Below are positions 1-9,094 of a DNA stretch of 64,000 nucleotides, in pieces (position 1 is the stretch's first letter; every line of letters begins with the position of its first letter). Both the position numbers and the translations under genes were made by a program. The DNA is from Azospirillum sp. B510 (GTDB lineage: Bacteria > Pseudomonadota > Alphaproteobacteria > Azospirillales > Azospirillaceae): NCBI RefSeq assembly GCF_000010725.1, contig NC_013860.1, forward strand, positions 124,001 to 188,000, written 5' to 3'. The notes beneath the pieces were generated by a model, which saw only the letters and a list, made by a program, of their open reading frames with translations, was not told the DNA's origin and ran no database searches.

Positions 1-1
1 G

Positions 2-325
2 GCGACAGCGGCCCCGGACGAGCGCATCGTCTGTGTGCCCTTCTGTCCAGGCATGGCGTTCATGACCGGCCACCGGATGCTGCTGCGTGAGTATTTCGTC
101 GATGATTCCTTCCTGCTCCGCGATCCCGGCTGGATAGACCGGGCCATCGCGACGACCCGGGCAGCCCGACCTCCCGTCGTGGTGGTGGTGGATTGGGCCA
201 TCCAGGGAACGGAGCTGTCCCGTTTCCAGAACTGGGCGCACCGCTACATCGACGCCCTCATCGCCGATGGCTATGTCCGCCAGGATGTGCCAGGAGTCAT
301 GATCTACCGCCGCCCTCCCGGTTGA
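2..325 (+). CDS. C-terminal part of an unidentified protein (5' end outside window)
   Basis: An open frame enters from the left edge and stops at TGA 323-325, giving about 107 residues. The GTG at 35 and later ATG codons are internal, because the frame is open to base 2. The visible part is a soluble tail with no transmembrane stretch. A valine run in the middle (PPVVVVVDW) suggests a beta strand. It resembles the periplasmic tail found after the membrane part of PMT/ArnT-like sugar transferases, and such genes lie further along this window, but no diagnostic motif is present, so I do not assign a function. It is followed directly by transposon debris. Confidence 0.55.
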   Translation, partial: ATAAPDERIVCVPFCPGMAFMTGHRMLLREYFVDDSFLLRDPGWIDRAIATTRAARPPVVVVVDWAIQGTELSRFQNWAHRYIDALIADGYVRQDVPGVMIYRRPPG

Positions 326-509
326 CCGGGACGAAAGCATGACCATTGCGTGCCAGGCGACACGTCAAACTGGTCTTTCCGCATTTTCGGTGCAGCGTGA
401 ATGTGACCTTCCCCCGGCAGAAAGGACACCGGGTTAAGCGGCTCGAAGCTCGGCCTGGTCCGGGGTGATATAGCCGTGAGGTGGTCCTTGTTTCCGGGAC
501 AGTCGGATC

Positions 510-773
510 TGAACCGCTCCGGGTTTGTCGGAGGCCATTTGGCTTGAGTCACACCGCGATGGCGACGTCCTCGACTTGAGCATAATAGCGCGCTTCGGCG
601 TCGGCGGGAGGAATGTTGCCGATGGGTTCGAGCAGGTGCCGGTGGTTGAACCAGTCCATCCATTCCAGGGTGGCGAACTCGACGGCCTCCAGGGCGCGCC
701 ATGGGCCGCAGCGTCGGAACACCTCGGTCTTGTAGAGGCCGTTGATGGTCTCGGCCAAGGCGTTGTCGTGTTG
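510..773 (-). pseudogene. 3' end of an IS3-family transposase (OrfB fragment) with terminal inverted repeat
   Basis: The minus strand encodes the last ~75 residues of an IS3-type OrfB integrase: DNALAETINGLYKTEV, then a WMDWFNHRHLLEPIGNIPP segment, ending AIAV and a stop at 549-551. The catalytic DD part is missing. Just beyond the stop lies an IS3-like end starting TGAACCGCTCCGGG (510 onward), which marks the original element boundary. The 5' side is cut at about 773, where it joins an IS256-type fragment. It is not functional. Confidence 0.8.
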
Positions 774-1107
774 TCTTGGTGCGCCGCGCCCAGCGCGGCA
801 GGATCGCCGAGGTGAAGCGGATCCGCTCGCCAGCCTCGGTACCGCCGCGGTCGCGTACCTTGGCCCGACGGACCTCCACCGGCCCGATGCCAGTCTGGAT
901 GGTGCGTTCGGGGCCATGGCCGTGCCGCACGACCCGGTCGCGGCCGTCCGGCAATGTGATGTCCTTCAGGGACGCCAGGAAGGTTTCAACCTCCGCCTCG
1001 ATCGCTTGCTCCAGTAGCCGGCGCGCACCGGTGCACAGGATGGCGGTCAGCGCATCCTCGATCTCCTCCGGCTGACGCAGCCGGACAACCTTGCTATCCT
1101 CGCTCAT
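774..1107 (-). pseudogene. 5' fragment of an IS256-family (mutator-type) transposase
   Basis: The frame starting at ATG 1107-1105 encodes ~111 residues typical of the N-terminus of IS256-family transposases: ARRLLEQAIEAEVETFLA, then GRDRVVRHGHGPERTIQTG, and RFTSAILPRWARRTK. The family protein is about 400 residues, so roughly the last three quarters, including most of the DDE core, are gone. After RRTK (about 774) the sequence becomes an IS3 OrfB fragment in another frame. The reading frame runs on to 304, but that part is out-of-frame read-through and not a real protein. Confidence 0.8.
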
Positions 1108-1204
1108 AGCGTATCGCTCCCTTGTGGAGGTTCTGGCAGGCTCGTCACCCGCCTCGATACGCCGCCCTATTCACACCGTCATCACCCAGATTCCCGCATA
1201 GCTC

Positions 1205-1450
1205 CCAGCCATCCAGGAGAAGCAGAAGGTCGTTCTCATCGGGGCTGAGCGTCTTCAAAGGACGCCGGTCGACACCGGGCACAAGCCCGGCAACGAGCCA
1301 CGTGGACAGGCTCATTTCAATGACCGCAACCAGGGTTTCGTCGGGAACGAAGGTGGCCGTCGAGCGGCCGATCTCGGGCTGCTGCATGGGAGCGTCTCCA
1401 TCGGTTCCAAATGCCTCAGCGTGACGCAACGTCACGCCGTCCCATAGCAT
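1205..1450 (-). pseudogene. N-terminal fragment of an IS110-type transposase
   Basis: The minus-strand frame from ATG 1450 contains ETLVAVIEMSLSTWLVAG followed by PGVDRRPLKTLSPDE and a leucine run. This matches my memory of the N-terminus of a group of alphaproteobacterial IS110-like transposases (DEDD recombinases). Similarity stops at about 1205 and the frame ends at 1145, so only ~80 residues of a normally ~350-residue protein remain. The assignment rests on recognising one motif, hence moderate confidence. Confidence 0.55.
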
Positions 1451-1614
1451 CTGGAAACAATGGCGGCTCTCGGCGATGATCCAATCGTCAGCCTGCCTGC
1501 CGTGGCCGTCTGACGCCCACGACCAGATCGCGGGGACCTATGATGATGCGTTTGCCCAATCCTACACCATGCCTCGGGACACGATCTTCTCCCCAGGATG
1601 GACGACCCTGCCCT

Positions 1615-2388
1615 TCAGCGCGCGGCATGCTCCCCGGCCAGGGCCGCTGGATTGTAGGCTGCTAGCACCTCGCGGACAGGGCCGAAGGCCTGCACTTGAC
1701 CGTTGGCCATGTAGACGGCCTTTGTGCACCATTCCAGCAGAAGCTGTTCGTTGTGCGAGGCCAGCACCAGGATGTTCGACTGGTTGACGAAGCGGCTGAG
1801 ACGCTGGCGGGCCTTTTCGAAGAACTGGGCGTCGCCGGCCAGAACCCACTCGTCCATCAGCAGGATTTCTGGGGTCGCGCAGGTCGCCACCGCAAAGGCC
1901 AGGCGCAGTTGCATGCCGGAGGAGTAGGTCCGCATCGGCATGGACAGGAACTCGCCGAGTTCGGTGAAGGCGGCGATCTCCTCGATGTGCTGGCGAATCT
2001 CGCTCGGAGACATGCCCATGTAAAGGCCACGGAACAGGATGTTCTCATAGCCGGTGGCATCCATGTTGAGGCCCAGATGGATGTCGAACAGCGGCGCCAC
2101 GCGGCCGTTGATCTCTATCTCGCCGGCCACCGGTTCATACACCCCGCCCATGACGCGCAGCAGGGTGGTCTTGCCCGCCCCGTTGGGGCCGATCAGACCA
2201 ACCCGGTCGCCATGGCTGATCTCCAGATTGATGCGTTGCAGGGCCTGGACGACGACGCGGTGGCCTTGGGTTTCCCGCAGGCGGCGATGGCCGCCGCCAA
2301 CCCCCATGACCATCTTCTTCAGCGACCGGTTGCTGCCCTGGTAGATGGGAAACTCGACCGTAACATCACGCAGACGGATTGAGCTCAT
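1615..2388 (-). CDS. Polysaccharide ABC transporter ATP-binding protein (Wzt/KpsT/TagH type)
   Basis: This 257-residue ATPase would power export of a lipid-linked O-antigen or capsule chain across the inner membrane with the ABC-2 permease encoded just upstream. Walker A is GPNGAGKTT (residues 67-75), the signature is YSSGMQLRLAF, Walker B is EILLMDE and the H-loop is LASHN. The protein ends soon after the nucleotide-binding domain, so it lacks the C-terminal carbohydrate-binding domain of long Wzt proteins such as E. coli O8/O9a. This suggests a KpsT-like or short Wzt mode of export. The ATG at 2388-2386 lies 5 bases after the permease stop; a GTG at 2397 is an alternative start. It is the last gene of a minus-strand run that includes gmd. 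Confidence 0.9.
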   Translation of the reverse strand: MSSIRLRDVTVEFPIYQGSNRSLKKMVMGVGGGHRRLRETQGHRVVVQALQRINLEISHGDRVGLIGPNGAGKTTLLRVMGGVYEPVAGEIEINGRVAPLFDIHLGLNMDATGYENILFRGLYMGMSPSEIRQHIEEIAAFTELGEFLSMPMRTYSSGMQLRLAFAVATCATPEILLMDEWVLAGDAQFFEKARQRLSRFVNQSNILVLASHNEQLLLEWCTKAVYMANGQVQAFGPVREVLAAYNPAALAGEHAAR

Positions 2389-2393
2389 CGCAT

Positions 2394-3245
2394 TCACAGC
2401 CAGTAAGCGATTCGGGCGCGGAAACGCGCGAAGAAGGGAAAGGCCACCAGCCACGACACCGCCGCCGTGCCGAGCGCCATGCTCCACAGTGCGGCTGGCG
2501 GCAGTTGGCCCATCAGCGGAGCCCGCACGATCTCGATCAGGGCGTAGAACGGGTTCAGATACGCCCAGGACAGATTTTCCTTGAGCGCTTCCGGCCGCCA
2601 GATGATCGGGGTGACGAAGAACAGCAGTTGCAGCAGGCTCTGTACGATGGGCGCCACATCCCGGAAGCGGGCGCAGATCATCCCGAGAAAGACAGCCACC
2701 GGGATCGTGGTGAACACCAACATGACGACCCCGGGCAGCGCCAGCAACGCGTCCCAGCCCAGCTCGACCTGGCAATAGAGGGCCACCGCGATATAGACCG
2801 GAATGTGATGGGCAAAGATGATGAAGTTCCGGGCGATCAGGCGGTAGACATGCACAGAAAACGGCATCCGAATTTGCTTGATGACCGATTCATTACCCAA
2901 GAAAACGCCACAGAATTCAGTGATCATACCGGAGATCAAACCCCAGATCAGAATTCCGAGCGACAGGAACGGCAAATAGGATTGCATGTCGATGGCAAAG
3001 ATATGGGAATAGACCGTGCCGATCGACGCCACCATCACAGCCGTGCTGATGGTGATCCAGAATGGCCCCAGAAGCGAGCCCCTGTATTTCTGTTTGATAT
3101 CGAACCAGGCCATCAAGCCCCACAGTCCCCAGAGCCTTGCTCCTTGAACAAGGTCGCTGACCGCAACGCGCAAACGGCTCTTGCCGCTCAAGCTGCGAAC
3201 AGGGGACTGCTCGCTGAGGATAGCGGGATGTTTTCCCATGTACAT
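2394..3245 (-). CDS. Polysaccharide ABC-2 type permease (Wzm/KpsM/TagG type)
   Basis: About 283 residues with six hydrophobic segments and the family signature near the first membrane span (DIKQKYRGSLLGPFW). It forms the inner-membrane channel for the ATPase encoded immediately downstream. The C-terminal half carries the usual PIIWRPE and LNPFYALIEIVRAPL segments of the ABC2_membrane family. The start is uncertain: ATG codons at 3245 and 3239 and a GTG at 3299 are all in frame, and none has a good ribosome-binding site. I use 3245 because the resulting N-terminal cytoplasmic tail has a typical length. It belongs with the GDP-sugar genes upstream on the same strand. Confidence 0.88.
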   Translation of the reverse strand: MYMGKHPAILSEQSPVRSLSGKSRLRVAVSDLVQGARLWGLWGLMAWFDIKQKYRGSLLGPFWITISTAVMVASIGTVYSHIFAIDMQSYLPFLSLGILIWGLISGMITEFCGVFLGNESVIKQIRMPFSVHVYRLIARNFIIFAHHIPVYIAVALYCQVELGWDALLALPGVVMLVFTTIPVAVFLGMICARFRDVAPIVQSLLQLLFFVTPIIWRPEALKENLSWAYLNPFYALIEIVRAPLMGQLPPAALWSMALGTAAVSWLVAFPFFARFRARIAYWL

Positions 3246-3406
3246 TTGGCAATGCCTTACGATCAGCGGCACCCAGCCAGGGCTGGGGCACCGTAACACA
3301 GCGCTCTAGGCCTTTGAAGCAGCACCCCGGCACCATCGGGAACAGAGGCTCCCCGCGAGGAGAGGGAGCCCATTTTTCGGCCCGCGACGGTTCCCAGCCC
3401 CATCCG

Positions 3407-4399
3407 TCAGGCCATGGCCAGACTGCTCCGACGGCGCTCCATTTCAGCATCGATGAGCTTGTGCACCATGGCCGGCATCTTGGTTTCCGCCTGCCAGTCA
3501 AGCAGCCGCTTGGCCTTTTGCGGGTTGCCGACGCTGTGGGTAATGTCGGACGGCCGCAGCAGGCCGGCATCGATCTCGACATGGCTGCGCCAATCGAGGC
3601 CGAAATAGGCGAAAGCGGCGTTGACGAACTCCTCCAATGGATGGGCCTCGCCGGTGGCGATGACGAAATCCTCCGGCTGGTCGTGGTTCAGCATGCGCCA
3701 CATCGCATCGACATATTCCGGAGCCCATCCCCAATCGCGCTCGATCGCCAACTGGCCGAGCTGTAGGCGGTCGGTCTTTCTCTCGGCGATGTCTGCGGCC
3801 CCGCGCACGATCTTCTGCGTCACGTAACGGGATGGGCGCAGTGGAGATTCGTGGTTGAACAGGATGCCGGAGCAGGCGAACAGGTTGTAGGATTCGCGGT
3901 AATTGGCCACCGCCCAATAGGCCGCGGCCTTTCCTACCCCATAGGGGCTGCGCGGGTGGAACGGATGGCTCTCATCCGCCGCGCTCTTTTCCGTGTTGCC
4001 GAAGCATTCGCTGGAAGACGCATTGTAGAAACGCGTCTCGATGCCGAGGAAACGGATCGCCTCCAGGATGTTGACGGTGCCGAGCGTGGTGCTGCTCAGG
4101 GTTTCCACCGGCTGTTCGAAGGACAGACCGACCGAGGATTGACCGGCGAGGTTGTAAATCTCGCTCGGCCGAACCTCATGGATGACCTGGACGACGCTAC
4201 GGAAGTCCGTCAACACCGCGGAATGCAGGCGCACCCGTTCGAACAGCCCCAGCCGGCGCAGGTTGGTGAAGCCGGAGGCCTCGCGGTCGCGCGAGGTCCC
4301 GTGCACGCTGTAACCGTGCTCCAGCAACAGCTGCGCCAACCAGGAGCCATCCTGCCCGGCGATGCCGAAGATCAGCGCCGTTTTGGGGGCGGTCTTCAT
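3407..4399 (-). CDS. GDP-mannose 4,6-dehydratase paralog / SDR family GDP-sugar enzyme
   Basis: A 330-residue extended SDR protein clearly related to Gmd. It has a Rossmann motif IFGIAGQDGSWL, the NLAGQSSVG segment, YGVGK as the catalytic YxxxK, SGILFNHESPLRP, and RDWGWAPEYVDAMW near the substrate site. The active-site block reads SSSE where canonical Gmd has STSE. It may therefore be a second dehydratase or a diverged enzyme acting on the Gmd product, for example in GDP-D-rhamnose-type chemistry. Its ATG (4399-4397) overlaps the TGA of the upstream gmd in an ATGA, so the two are translationally coupled. The next gene on the strand is the exporter permease, about 160 bases away. Confidence 0.8.
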   Translation of the reverse strand: MKTAPKTALIFGIAGQDGSWLAQLLLEHGYSVHGTSRDREASGFTNLRRLGLFERVRLHSAVLTDFRSVVQVIHEVRPSEIYNLAGQSSVGLSFEQPVETLSSTTLGTVNILEAIRFLGIETRFYNASSSECFGNTEKSAADESHPFHPRSPYGVGKAAAYWAVANYRESYNLFACSGILFNHESPLRPSRYVTQKIVRGAADIAERKTDRLQLGQLAIERDWGWAPEYVDAMWRMLNHDQPEDFVIATGEAHPLEEFVNAAFAYFGLDWRSHVEIDAGLLRPSDITHSVGNPQKAKRLLDWQAETKMPAMVHKLIDAEMERRRSSLAMA

Positions 4400-5511
4400 T
4401 CGGTCAGAAGGCTCTGGACAAGCGGTGACCCGGCGGGCGCGCGCCCGGCGATCGTCGCCAGATCCGCCTCCATCATTTCCCGCACCAGATCGCGGAAGCT
4501 GGTGGTGTGGCTCCAGCCGAGCTTGGCCTTGGCCTTGGACGGGTCGCCCAGCAGCAGATCCACCTCGGTCGGGCGGAAATAGGCCGGATCGATGCGCACG
4601 ACGGTCTTGCCGGAGGCGGTGTCGACGCCAACCTCGTCCACGCCGCTGCCGCGCCACTCAAGGCTGCGGCCGACATGCTCAAAGGCGAGCTCGACGAAGT
4701 GCCGCACCGACTGGGTCTGGCCGGTGGCCAGCACGTAATCGTCGGGCTGGTCCTGCTGGAGCATGCGCCACATGCCCTCGACGTAATCGCGCGCATGGCC
4801 CCAGTCGCGCTGGGCGTCCAGATTGCCGAGATACAGGCAATCCTGCTTGCCGGCTTCGATCGAGGCGACCGCGCGGGTGATCTTGCGGGTGACGAAGGTC
4901 TCGCCGCGGATCGGGCTCTCATGGTTGAACAGGATGCCGTTGGAGGCATGCATGCCGTAGGCCTCGCGGTAGTTCACCGTGATCCAGTAGGCATAGAGCT
5001 TGGCGGCGGCGTAGGGGCTGCGCGGGTAGAAGGGGGTCGTCTCCTTCTGCGGCGTCTCCTGCACCTTGCCATACAGTTCGGAGGTGGAGGCCTGATAGAA
5101 ACGCGCGGTCTTCTCCAGGCCCAGGATGCGGATCGCCTCCAGCAGACGCAGGGTGCCGATGCCGTCGGCGTTGGCCGTGTATTCCGGCGTCTCGAAGGAG
5201 ACCTGGACATGGCTCTGCGCGGCGAGGTTGTAGATCTCGTGCGGCTGGATCTGCTGGACCAGACGGATCAGGTTGGTCGAGTCCGTCAAGTCACCGTAAT
5301 GCATGAAGAAGGACACGTCCTTCTCATGCGGGTCACGATAGAGATGTTCGACACGGCCTGTGTTGAAGGACGAAGAGCGCCGCTTGAGGCCATGCACGAC
5401 GTATCCTTTGCTGAGCAGGAGCTCGGAGAGATACGCACCATCCTGACCGGTCACGCCGGTGATCAGGGCAACCTTACGCACTTGCATCATCCTTCCGCTT
5501 GGAGCATCCAC
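4396..5511 (-). CDS. gmd: GDP-mannose 4,6-dehydratase
   Basis: This 371-residue protein converts GDP-D-mannose to GDP-4-keto-6-deoxy-D-mannose, the precursor of GDP-fucose, GDP-rhamnose and perosamine. The NADP-binding motif is ITGVTGQDGAYL. Other hallmarks are GLKRRSSSFNT, the active-site STSELYGKVQE, YAAAK (YxxxK), GILFNHESPIRGE and RDWGHARDYVEGMW. ATG 5511, ATG 5490 and ATG 5487 are all in frame; a GGAAGG lies directly before the 5490/5487 pair, so the true start may be there. It shares an ATGA overlap with the paralog downstream and heads the minus-strand run leading to the exporter. Confidence 0.93.
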   Translation of the reverse strand: MDAPSGRMMQVRKVALITGVTGQDGAYLSELLLSKGYVVHGLKRRSSSFNTGRVEHLYRDPHEKDVSFFMHYGDLTDSTNLIRLVQQIQPHEIYNLAAQSHVQVSFETPEYTANADGIGTLRLLEAIRILGLEKTARFYQASTSELYGKVQETPQKETTPFYPRSPYAAAKLYAYWITVNYREAYGMHASNGILFNHESPIRGETFVTRKITRAVASIEAGKQDCLYLGNLDAQRDWGHARDYVEGMWRMLQQDQPDDYVLATGQTQSVRHFVELAFEHVGRSLEWRGSGVDEVGVDTASGKTVVRIDPAYFRPTEVDLLLGDPSKAKAKLGWSHTTSFRDLVREMMEADLATIAGRAPAGSPLVQSLLTE

Positions 5512-5775
5512 ACCACGAACATGTCCAGGGCGCGCGGCCTTTGGACAGGGGGGCTAGACCGCACAGAGTTCGGGCGGATCCGGCGCCTTCATGTATCGTC
5601 AAAGCTTTTGGCATGGCAAGATGTTTGATGTCGCGCTCCCCCAGAAGGGGGGGGGAGGGGCGGCATCCCACCTCCAAAGCGCGCCGCTTGGCCTTCCCGG
5701 AAGCGGAGGACACCCCCGAAGACCGGCAGGCCGCACGGACGTCTCCCGGCCTCATTCCCAGTTTTGTTCCGAGAC

Positions 5776-6639
5776 CTATTCCAGGCTGCGCGCCACCCGG
5801 AAGCCGATGTCGTTGCTCCGGTAGGCGGGGTCGGCCCAGTTCCGGTTCGCCGCCCGCGCGGCGGTCATGACCTGATACCAGGAGCCGCCACGCAGTACCC
5901 GATACTGGCATGACCCGGCCGTCCAGGCGCCGCCATCGGCGGGCGCCCCGTCATAGGACGGGCTGTAGCAGTCCTCCACCCATTCCCACACATTGCCGTG
6001 AACATCCTGCAACCCGAATGCATTGGGCGCGAAGCTGCCGACGGGCACGGTGCTCCGCCGATAGGCGAAATGCTCGCGGGAGTGCGGGTCGAGCAGATTG
6101 GCCTGGCTGGCGCCGATCTCCGATCCGCTGTGAAAGGGGGTGGCCGTTCCGGCCCTTGCGGCATACTCCCATTCCGCTTCGCTCAGCAGCCGATAGCGCT
6201 GTCCCGTCTTGCGCCCCAGCCACCGCACATAGGATTGGGCGTCATTCCAGGAGACGCCGATCACCGGCCGCTCGCCCCGTCCCCAGCCGAAATCCGCCGG
6301 ACGATGACCCTGGCAGCCGCCATCGGCCACACAGGCATCCCATTGGCCGAAGGTGATCTCGGTTTTCCCGACGGCGAAGGCCCGGCCGATGGTGATGGGG
6401 TGGCGGGGCGCCTCGTCCGGGCGGTGACCCGGCTCATCCGCCGGAGAGCCCATCAGTGCCTGTCCCGCCGGAATCATCACCATCTCCGGGCAAACCGGTG
6501 TGCCGCGGGGGGTGAGATCCGCGCAATCGCGCAATCCTGTCGGATCAGCGGCCGCGGCACCGGACAAATTCGCGATCAGGACGATCCACAGCCCGGCCGC
6601 GGCGGCCAGGGCGGGAAGAGAGGAGGAGCGCATGTCCAT
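5776..6639 (-). CDS. Exported SUMF1/FGE-sulfatase-domain protein
   Basis: 287 residues with an N-terminal signal peptide (hydrophobic stretch ending GAAAADP). The formylglycine-generating-enzyme-like fold follows: MVMIPAGQALMGS, VGKTEITFGQWDAC, VSWNDAQSYVRWL, LLSEAEWEYAAR, GLQDVHGNVWEWVEDCY and VLRGGSWY. The C-terminal segment after GGSW has no cysteines, whereas true formylglycine-generating enzymes use a cysteine pair there. It is therefore probably not a sulfatase activator and may be a binding protein or another oxidase-like enzyme. Its ATG lies 4 bases after the stop of the upstream DUF2142 membrane protein, so the two form an operon. A second in-frame ATG is at 6633. Confidence 0.82.
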   Translation of the reverse strand: MDMRSSSLPALAAAAGLWIVLIANLSGAAAADPTGLRDCADLTPRGTPVCPEMVMIPAGQALMGSPADEPGHRPDEAPRHPITIGRAFAVGKTEITFGQWDACVADGGCQGHRPADFGWGRGERPVIGVSWNDAQSYVRWLGRKTGQRYRLLSEAEWEYAARAGTATPFHSGSEIGASQANLLDPHSREHFAYRRSTVPVGSFAPNAFGLQDVHGNVWEWVEDCYSPSYDGAPADGGAWTAGSCQYRVLRGGSWYQVMTAARAANRNWADPAYRSNDIGFRVARSLE

Positions 6640-6643
6640 CAGA

Positions 6644-8557
6644 TCATCGCGTCATGGCGGCGCAAGGCGCCTTGCCGGTTGCGGGATCGGCCGGCGCGGC
6701 CAGCACGAACCGTCCGAATTGGGCGTCGTCGGAGAGGAGGCACAGCGCCGGGGCCCGTCCGGAGGGAGGAACCATGGTCAGGGTGATCTGGAAACCCGAC
6801 CAGAGAAGGGCGGGATCCTTGAAAAAGGTGGCGACGTCGGGGCGCCGGAGGCTGATCGCCGACACCACCGTGGTGCCCGGCGGGGCGATCAGGGTCAGGC
6901 TGTGGGTGGGGTCGTCCATCGACAGCTTGGCCCAGCCCGACAGCACGAGGGTGGCGGGGGTTCCCGCCGGCGCGCTGTCCATGCTGACCATGTCGAGCGA
7001 GCCTCCCGGCTCGAACATGCCGTCGGCCCGCTCCACCACCTGGACCCGGATCTGTTCGGGCTGCAGATAATAGCGCTCGGCGATGTGCCCGATCATGGTG
7101 GGAACGAACAGGAAGGGCAGCCCGGCGATGACGAGCCGGGCCGCGGCTTGCGGGACGCCGCCCGCCCACCACCTCCCGAACGGCAGCAGAACCAGGCCGC
7201 ACATCAGCGCCAGCGGCAGGAAATAGCGGCCCTGGACCCCGAGGACCACCGGGCCGGCGACATCGGTCCAGGTCAGATACTGGATGGCGAAGATCGCCGC
7301 CGCCGCCAGCAGGATGCCGCCCGCCGCCGCCGCCCTCACCGGGGCGGCGGCCATGCGACCGGGGGCCTGACCGCCGAGCGTGGCCACCATCGCAAGAGCG
7401 AGGCCGATGGCCGCGGCGCCATGCAGCCATCGCGGCAGGATCACGTCGAACCAGCCGAGCGTCCCGACGAACTGCTCGGCATAGGAGGAGGCGTATCGGG
7501 TCAGGGTGTCGACCGCGATGGGCAGTATCCGGCCCGGGGATTCCAGGAGCCGGTGGAGCTGGGCCGTCGGATTGGGAAAGACGTCCGGCTGGTCGATCAC
7601 CACCTGCGCCAGCGTCGCCGCCAACAGCGACCATCCCACGACAACCCCGACGACGGTTCCCGCGCCGGCCAGCCGGTGACGCCACGCCACGCCGGGCAAG
7701 GCGAGGATCAGCAGGGCGAGCGGGGCATAGGGCGGGCGGGCGGCGGACGCCACGGCCAGGCACAGGCACAGAAGCGCCAGGGACCCCCGCGACCAGCCGC
7801 CGAAGGCGAGGCCACGGGTCACCAGCGCCACCGCCAGGGCGGTCAGGGCCAGGATCATGCCGTCCTGCGAGACCGCGGCCATCTGCCCCAACGCCATCGG
7901 CAAGGTCAGGACGGCAAAGAGCAGCGGCGCCGGGGCGCCGGCGATGGCGATGGCCGCGGTGGCGATGGCGACGGCGATCAGCCCGTTGACCGCACGGGTC
8001 AGGTGCAAAGTCTCGACCAGGGGAAGCCCGGCCAGTTTGCCGGCCGTCACCACGGCGATGGCGGGAAGATAGCAGAAGGGGGAATAGATCGAGGTGTTGG
8101 GGAACTGGTTGAGCGTCGGTTCCCCTCCCCAGCCCAGCCGCTCGGCCCGCACCAGCATGTCCGACGACACCTTCCGCTCGGGATGGAAGGGCAGCAGGGC
8201 AAAGGGCGCATGGGCCTGCTCGATATGGGCGTCCACCGCTCCGCCGCTGTAGCCGCGGCCGAAGCGGTGGCCGATCAACCCGCCCCGGGAGAGCTGGTCA
8301 ATGCGCTGGAAATGCGCGAGCTCGTCAGGGTTCTGGAAGGGGGGCATGAGCCAGGCCAGGGTGAGCACCGTGCTGGCGGCCAGACAGAAATAGATCAGCG
8401 CCAGGTTGCGGGTGACCGCTCCGATGCGGGTGCCCAGGCCGGACAGCAGGGCGGCCGCCCCGTTTCCACGGCCTGTGGGCCGGGGAGTGGCCGGATGGCC
8501 GCCATCCCTGTCGAGCGCATCGCGTGGGGGATGGTGTTTTGAACTCCACGCAGGCAT
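6644..8557 (-). CDS. DUF2142-type polytopic membrane protein
   Basis: 637 residues with about a dozen hydrophobic segments. Soon after the first membrane span is the loop PPFQNPDELAHFQRIDQ, which is characteristic of DUF2142 proteins. These are GT-C-like predicted membrane proteins often found in cell-surface polysaccharide clusters. A long soluble C-terminal part (about residues 470-637) follows the last membrane helix. The reaction is not known. By topology and neighbourhood it could transfer a sugar from a lipid carrier in the periplasm. It is translated just ahead of the SUMF1-domain protein. Confidence 0.75.
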   Translation of the reverse strand: MPAWSSKHHPPRDALDRDGGHPATPRPTGRGNGAAALLSGLGTRIGAVTRNLALIYFCLAASTVLTLAWLMPPFQNPDELAHFQRIDQLSRGGLIGHRFGRGYSGGAVDAHIEQAHAPFALLPFHPERKVSSDMLVRAERLGWGGEPTLNQFPNTSIYSPFCYLPAIAVVTAGKLAGLPLVETLHLTRAVNGLIAVAIATAAIAIAGAPAPLLFAVLTLPMALGQMAAVSQDGMILALTALAVALVTRGLAFGGWSRGSLALLCLCLAVASAARPPYAPLALLILALPGVAWRHRLAGAGTVVGVVVGWSLLAATLAQVVIDQPDVFPNPTAQLHRLLESPGRILPIAVDTLTRYASSYAEQFVGTLGWFDVILPRWLHGAAAIGLALAMVATLGGQAPGRMAAAPVRAAAAGGILLAAAAIFAIQYLTWTDVAGPVVLGVQGRYFLPLALMCGLVLLPFGRWWAGGVPQAAARLVIAGLPFLFVPTMIGHIAERYYLQPEQIRVQVVERADGMFEPGGSLDMVSMDSAPAGTPATLVLSGWAKLSMDDPTHSLTLIAPPGTTVVSAISLRRPDVATFFKDPALLWSGFQITLTMVPPSGRAPALCLLSDDAQFGRFVLAAPADPATGKAPCAAMTR

Positions 8558-9094
8558 GGCGGTCGGTCTCGATCAGCGTCGGTTCGCGGCTGCCCAGGGT
8601 GGCAATGACTGTGGCCGCGTCAGGTTTTGCGACCAACTCCATAGGAGGAGGCGCTCCGGATTGTCAATCACAACATCCCGGCTTGTGACCGGCTTGTGAA
8701 TTGATGAGGGCAAGCAAAGGATTGCCGCAGTCAATCCCGATCAACTTCACGCTGATGGTCTGGGAGGATGGTCCGGAACGAGTATGCTTTGCAGCCTGTC
8801 CTGTCCTTCAGGATTTCCCGGTGACGGCCCGCGGGCCGCAGCATCCGGTCCGACATGGCGATTTCCCCCGGACAAGGCGGTTGATTTCACCATCCCCCAG
8901 GGTATGATCCGCCGGCGTCAGCCGATGGTCCTCTCCCAAGAATGGTCTGTCCCGCCAGCATCGCTCCGGACCCGTCCGGGCGGGGACGCCCGATCGTTCC
9001 TCTTGGCCCCAGGATCCCGCTTCCGTCAAAGCGGCAGGCTTCCCGGCTTGCGGGAACCGGCCGACCGTGCAGCCCTTCTTTTTCAGAGAGGCCG
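8558..9094. other. Intergenic region between divergent transcription units
   Basis: This stretch separates the minus-strand DUF2142 gene from the plus-strand methyltransferase, so promoters for both should lie here. I see no convincing promoter pair and no coding pattern. Frames that remain open here (for example minus strand up to 8642) lack a ribosome-binding site and recognisable motifs. Confidence 0.4.

Noticed and set aside
304..1107. A single 267-residue transposase gene
   Set aside because: Only the first ~111 residues are IS256-like. The rest is another IS read in the wrong frame.
8325..8642. A minus-strand frame upstream of the DUF2142 gene
   Set aside because: It has no ribosome-binding site and no motif, and most of it overlaps the DUF2142 gene in another frame.
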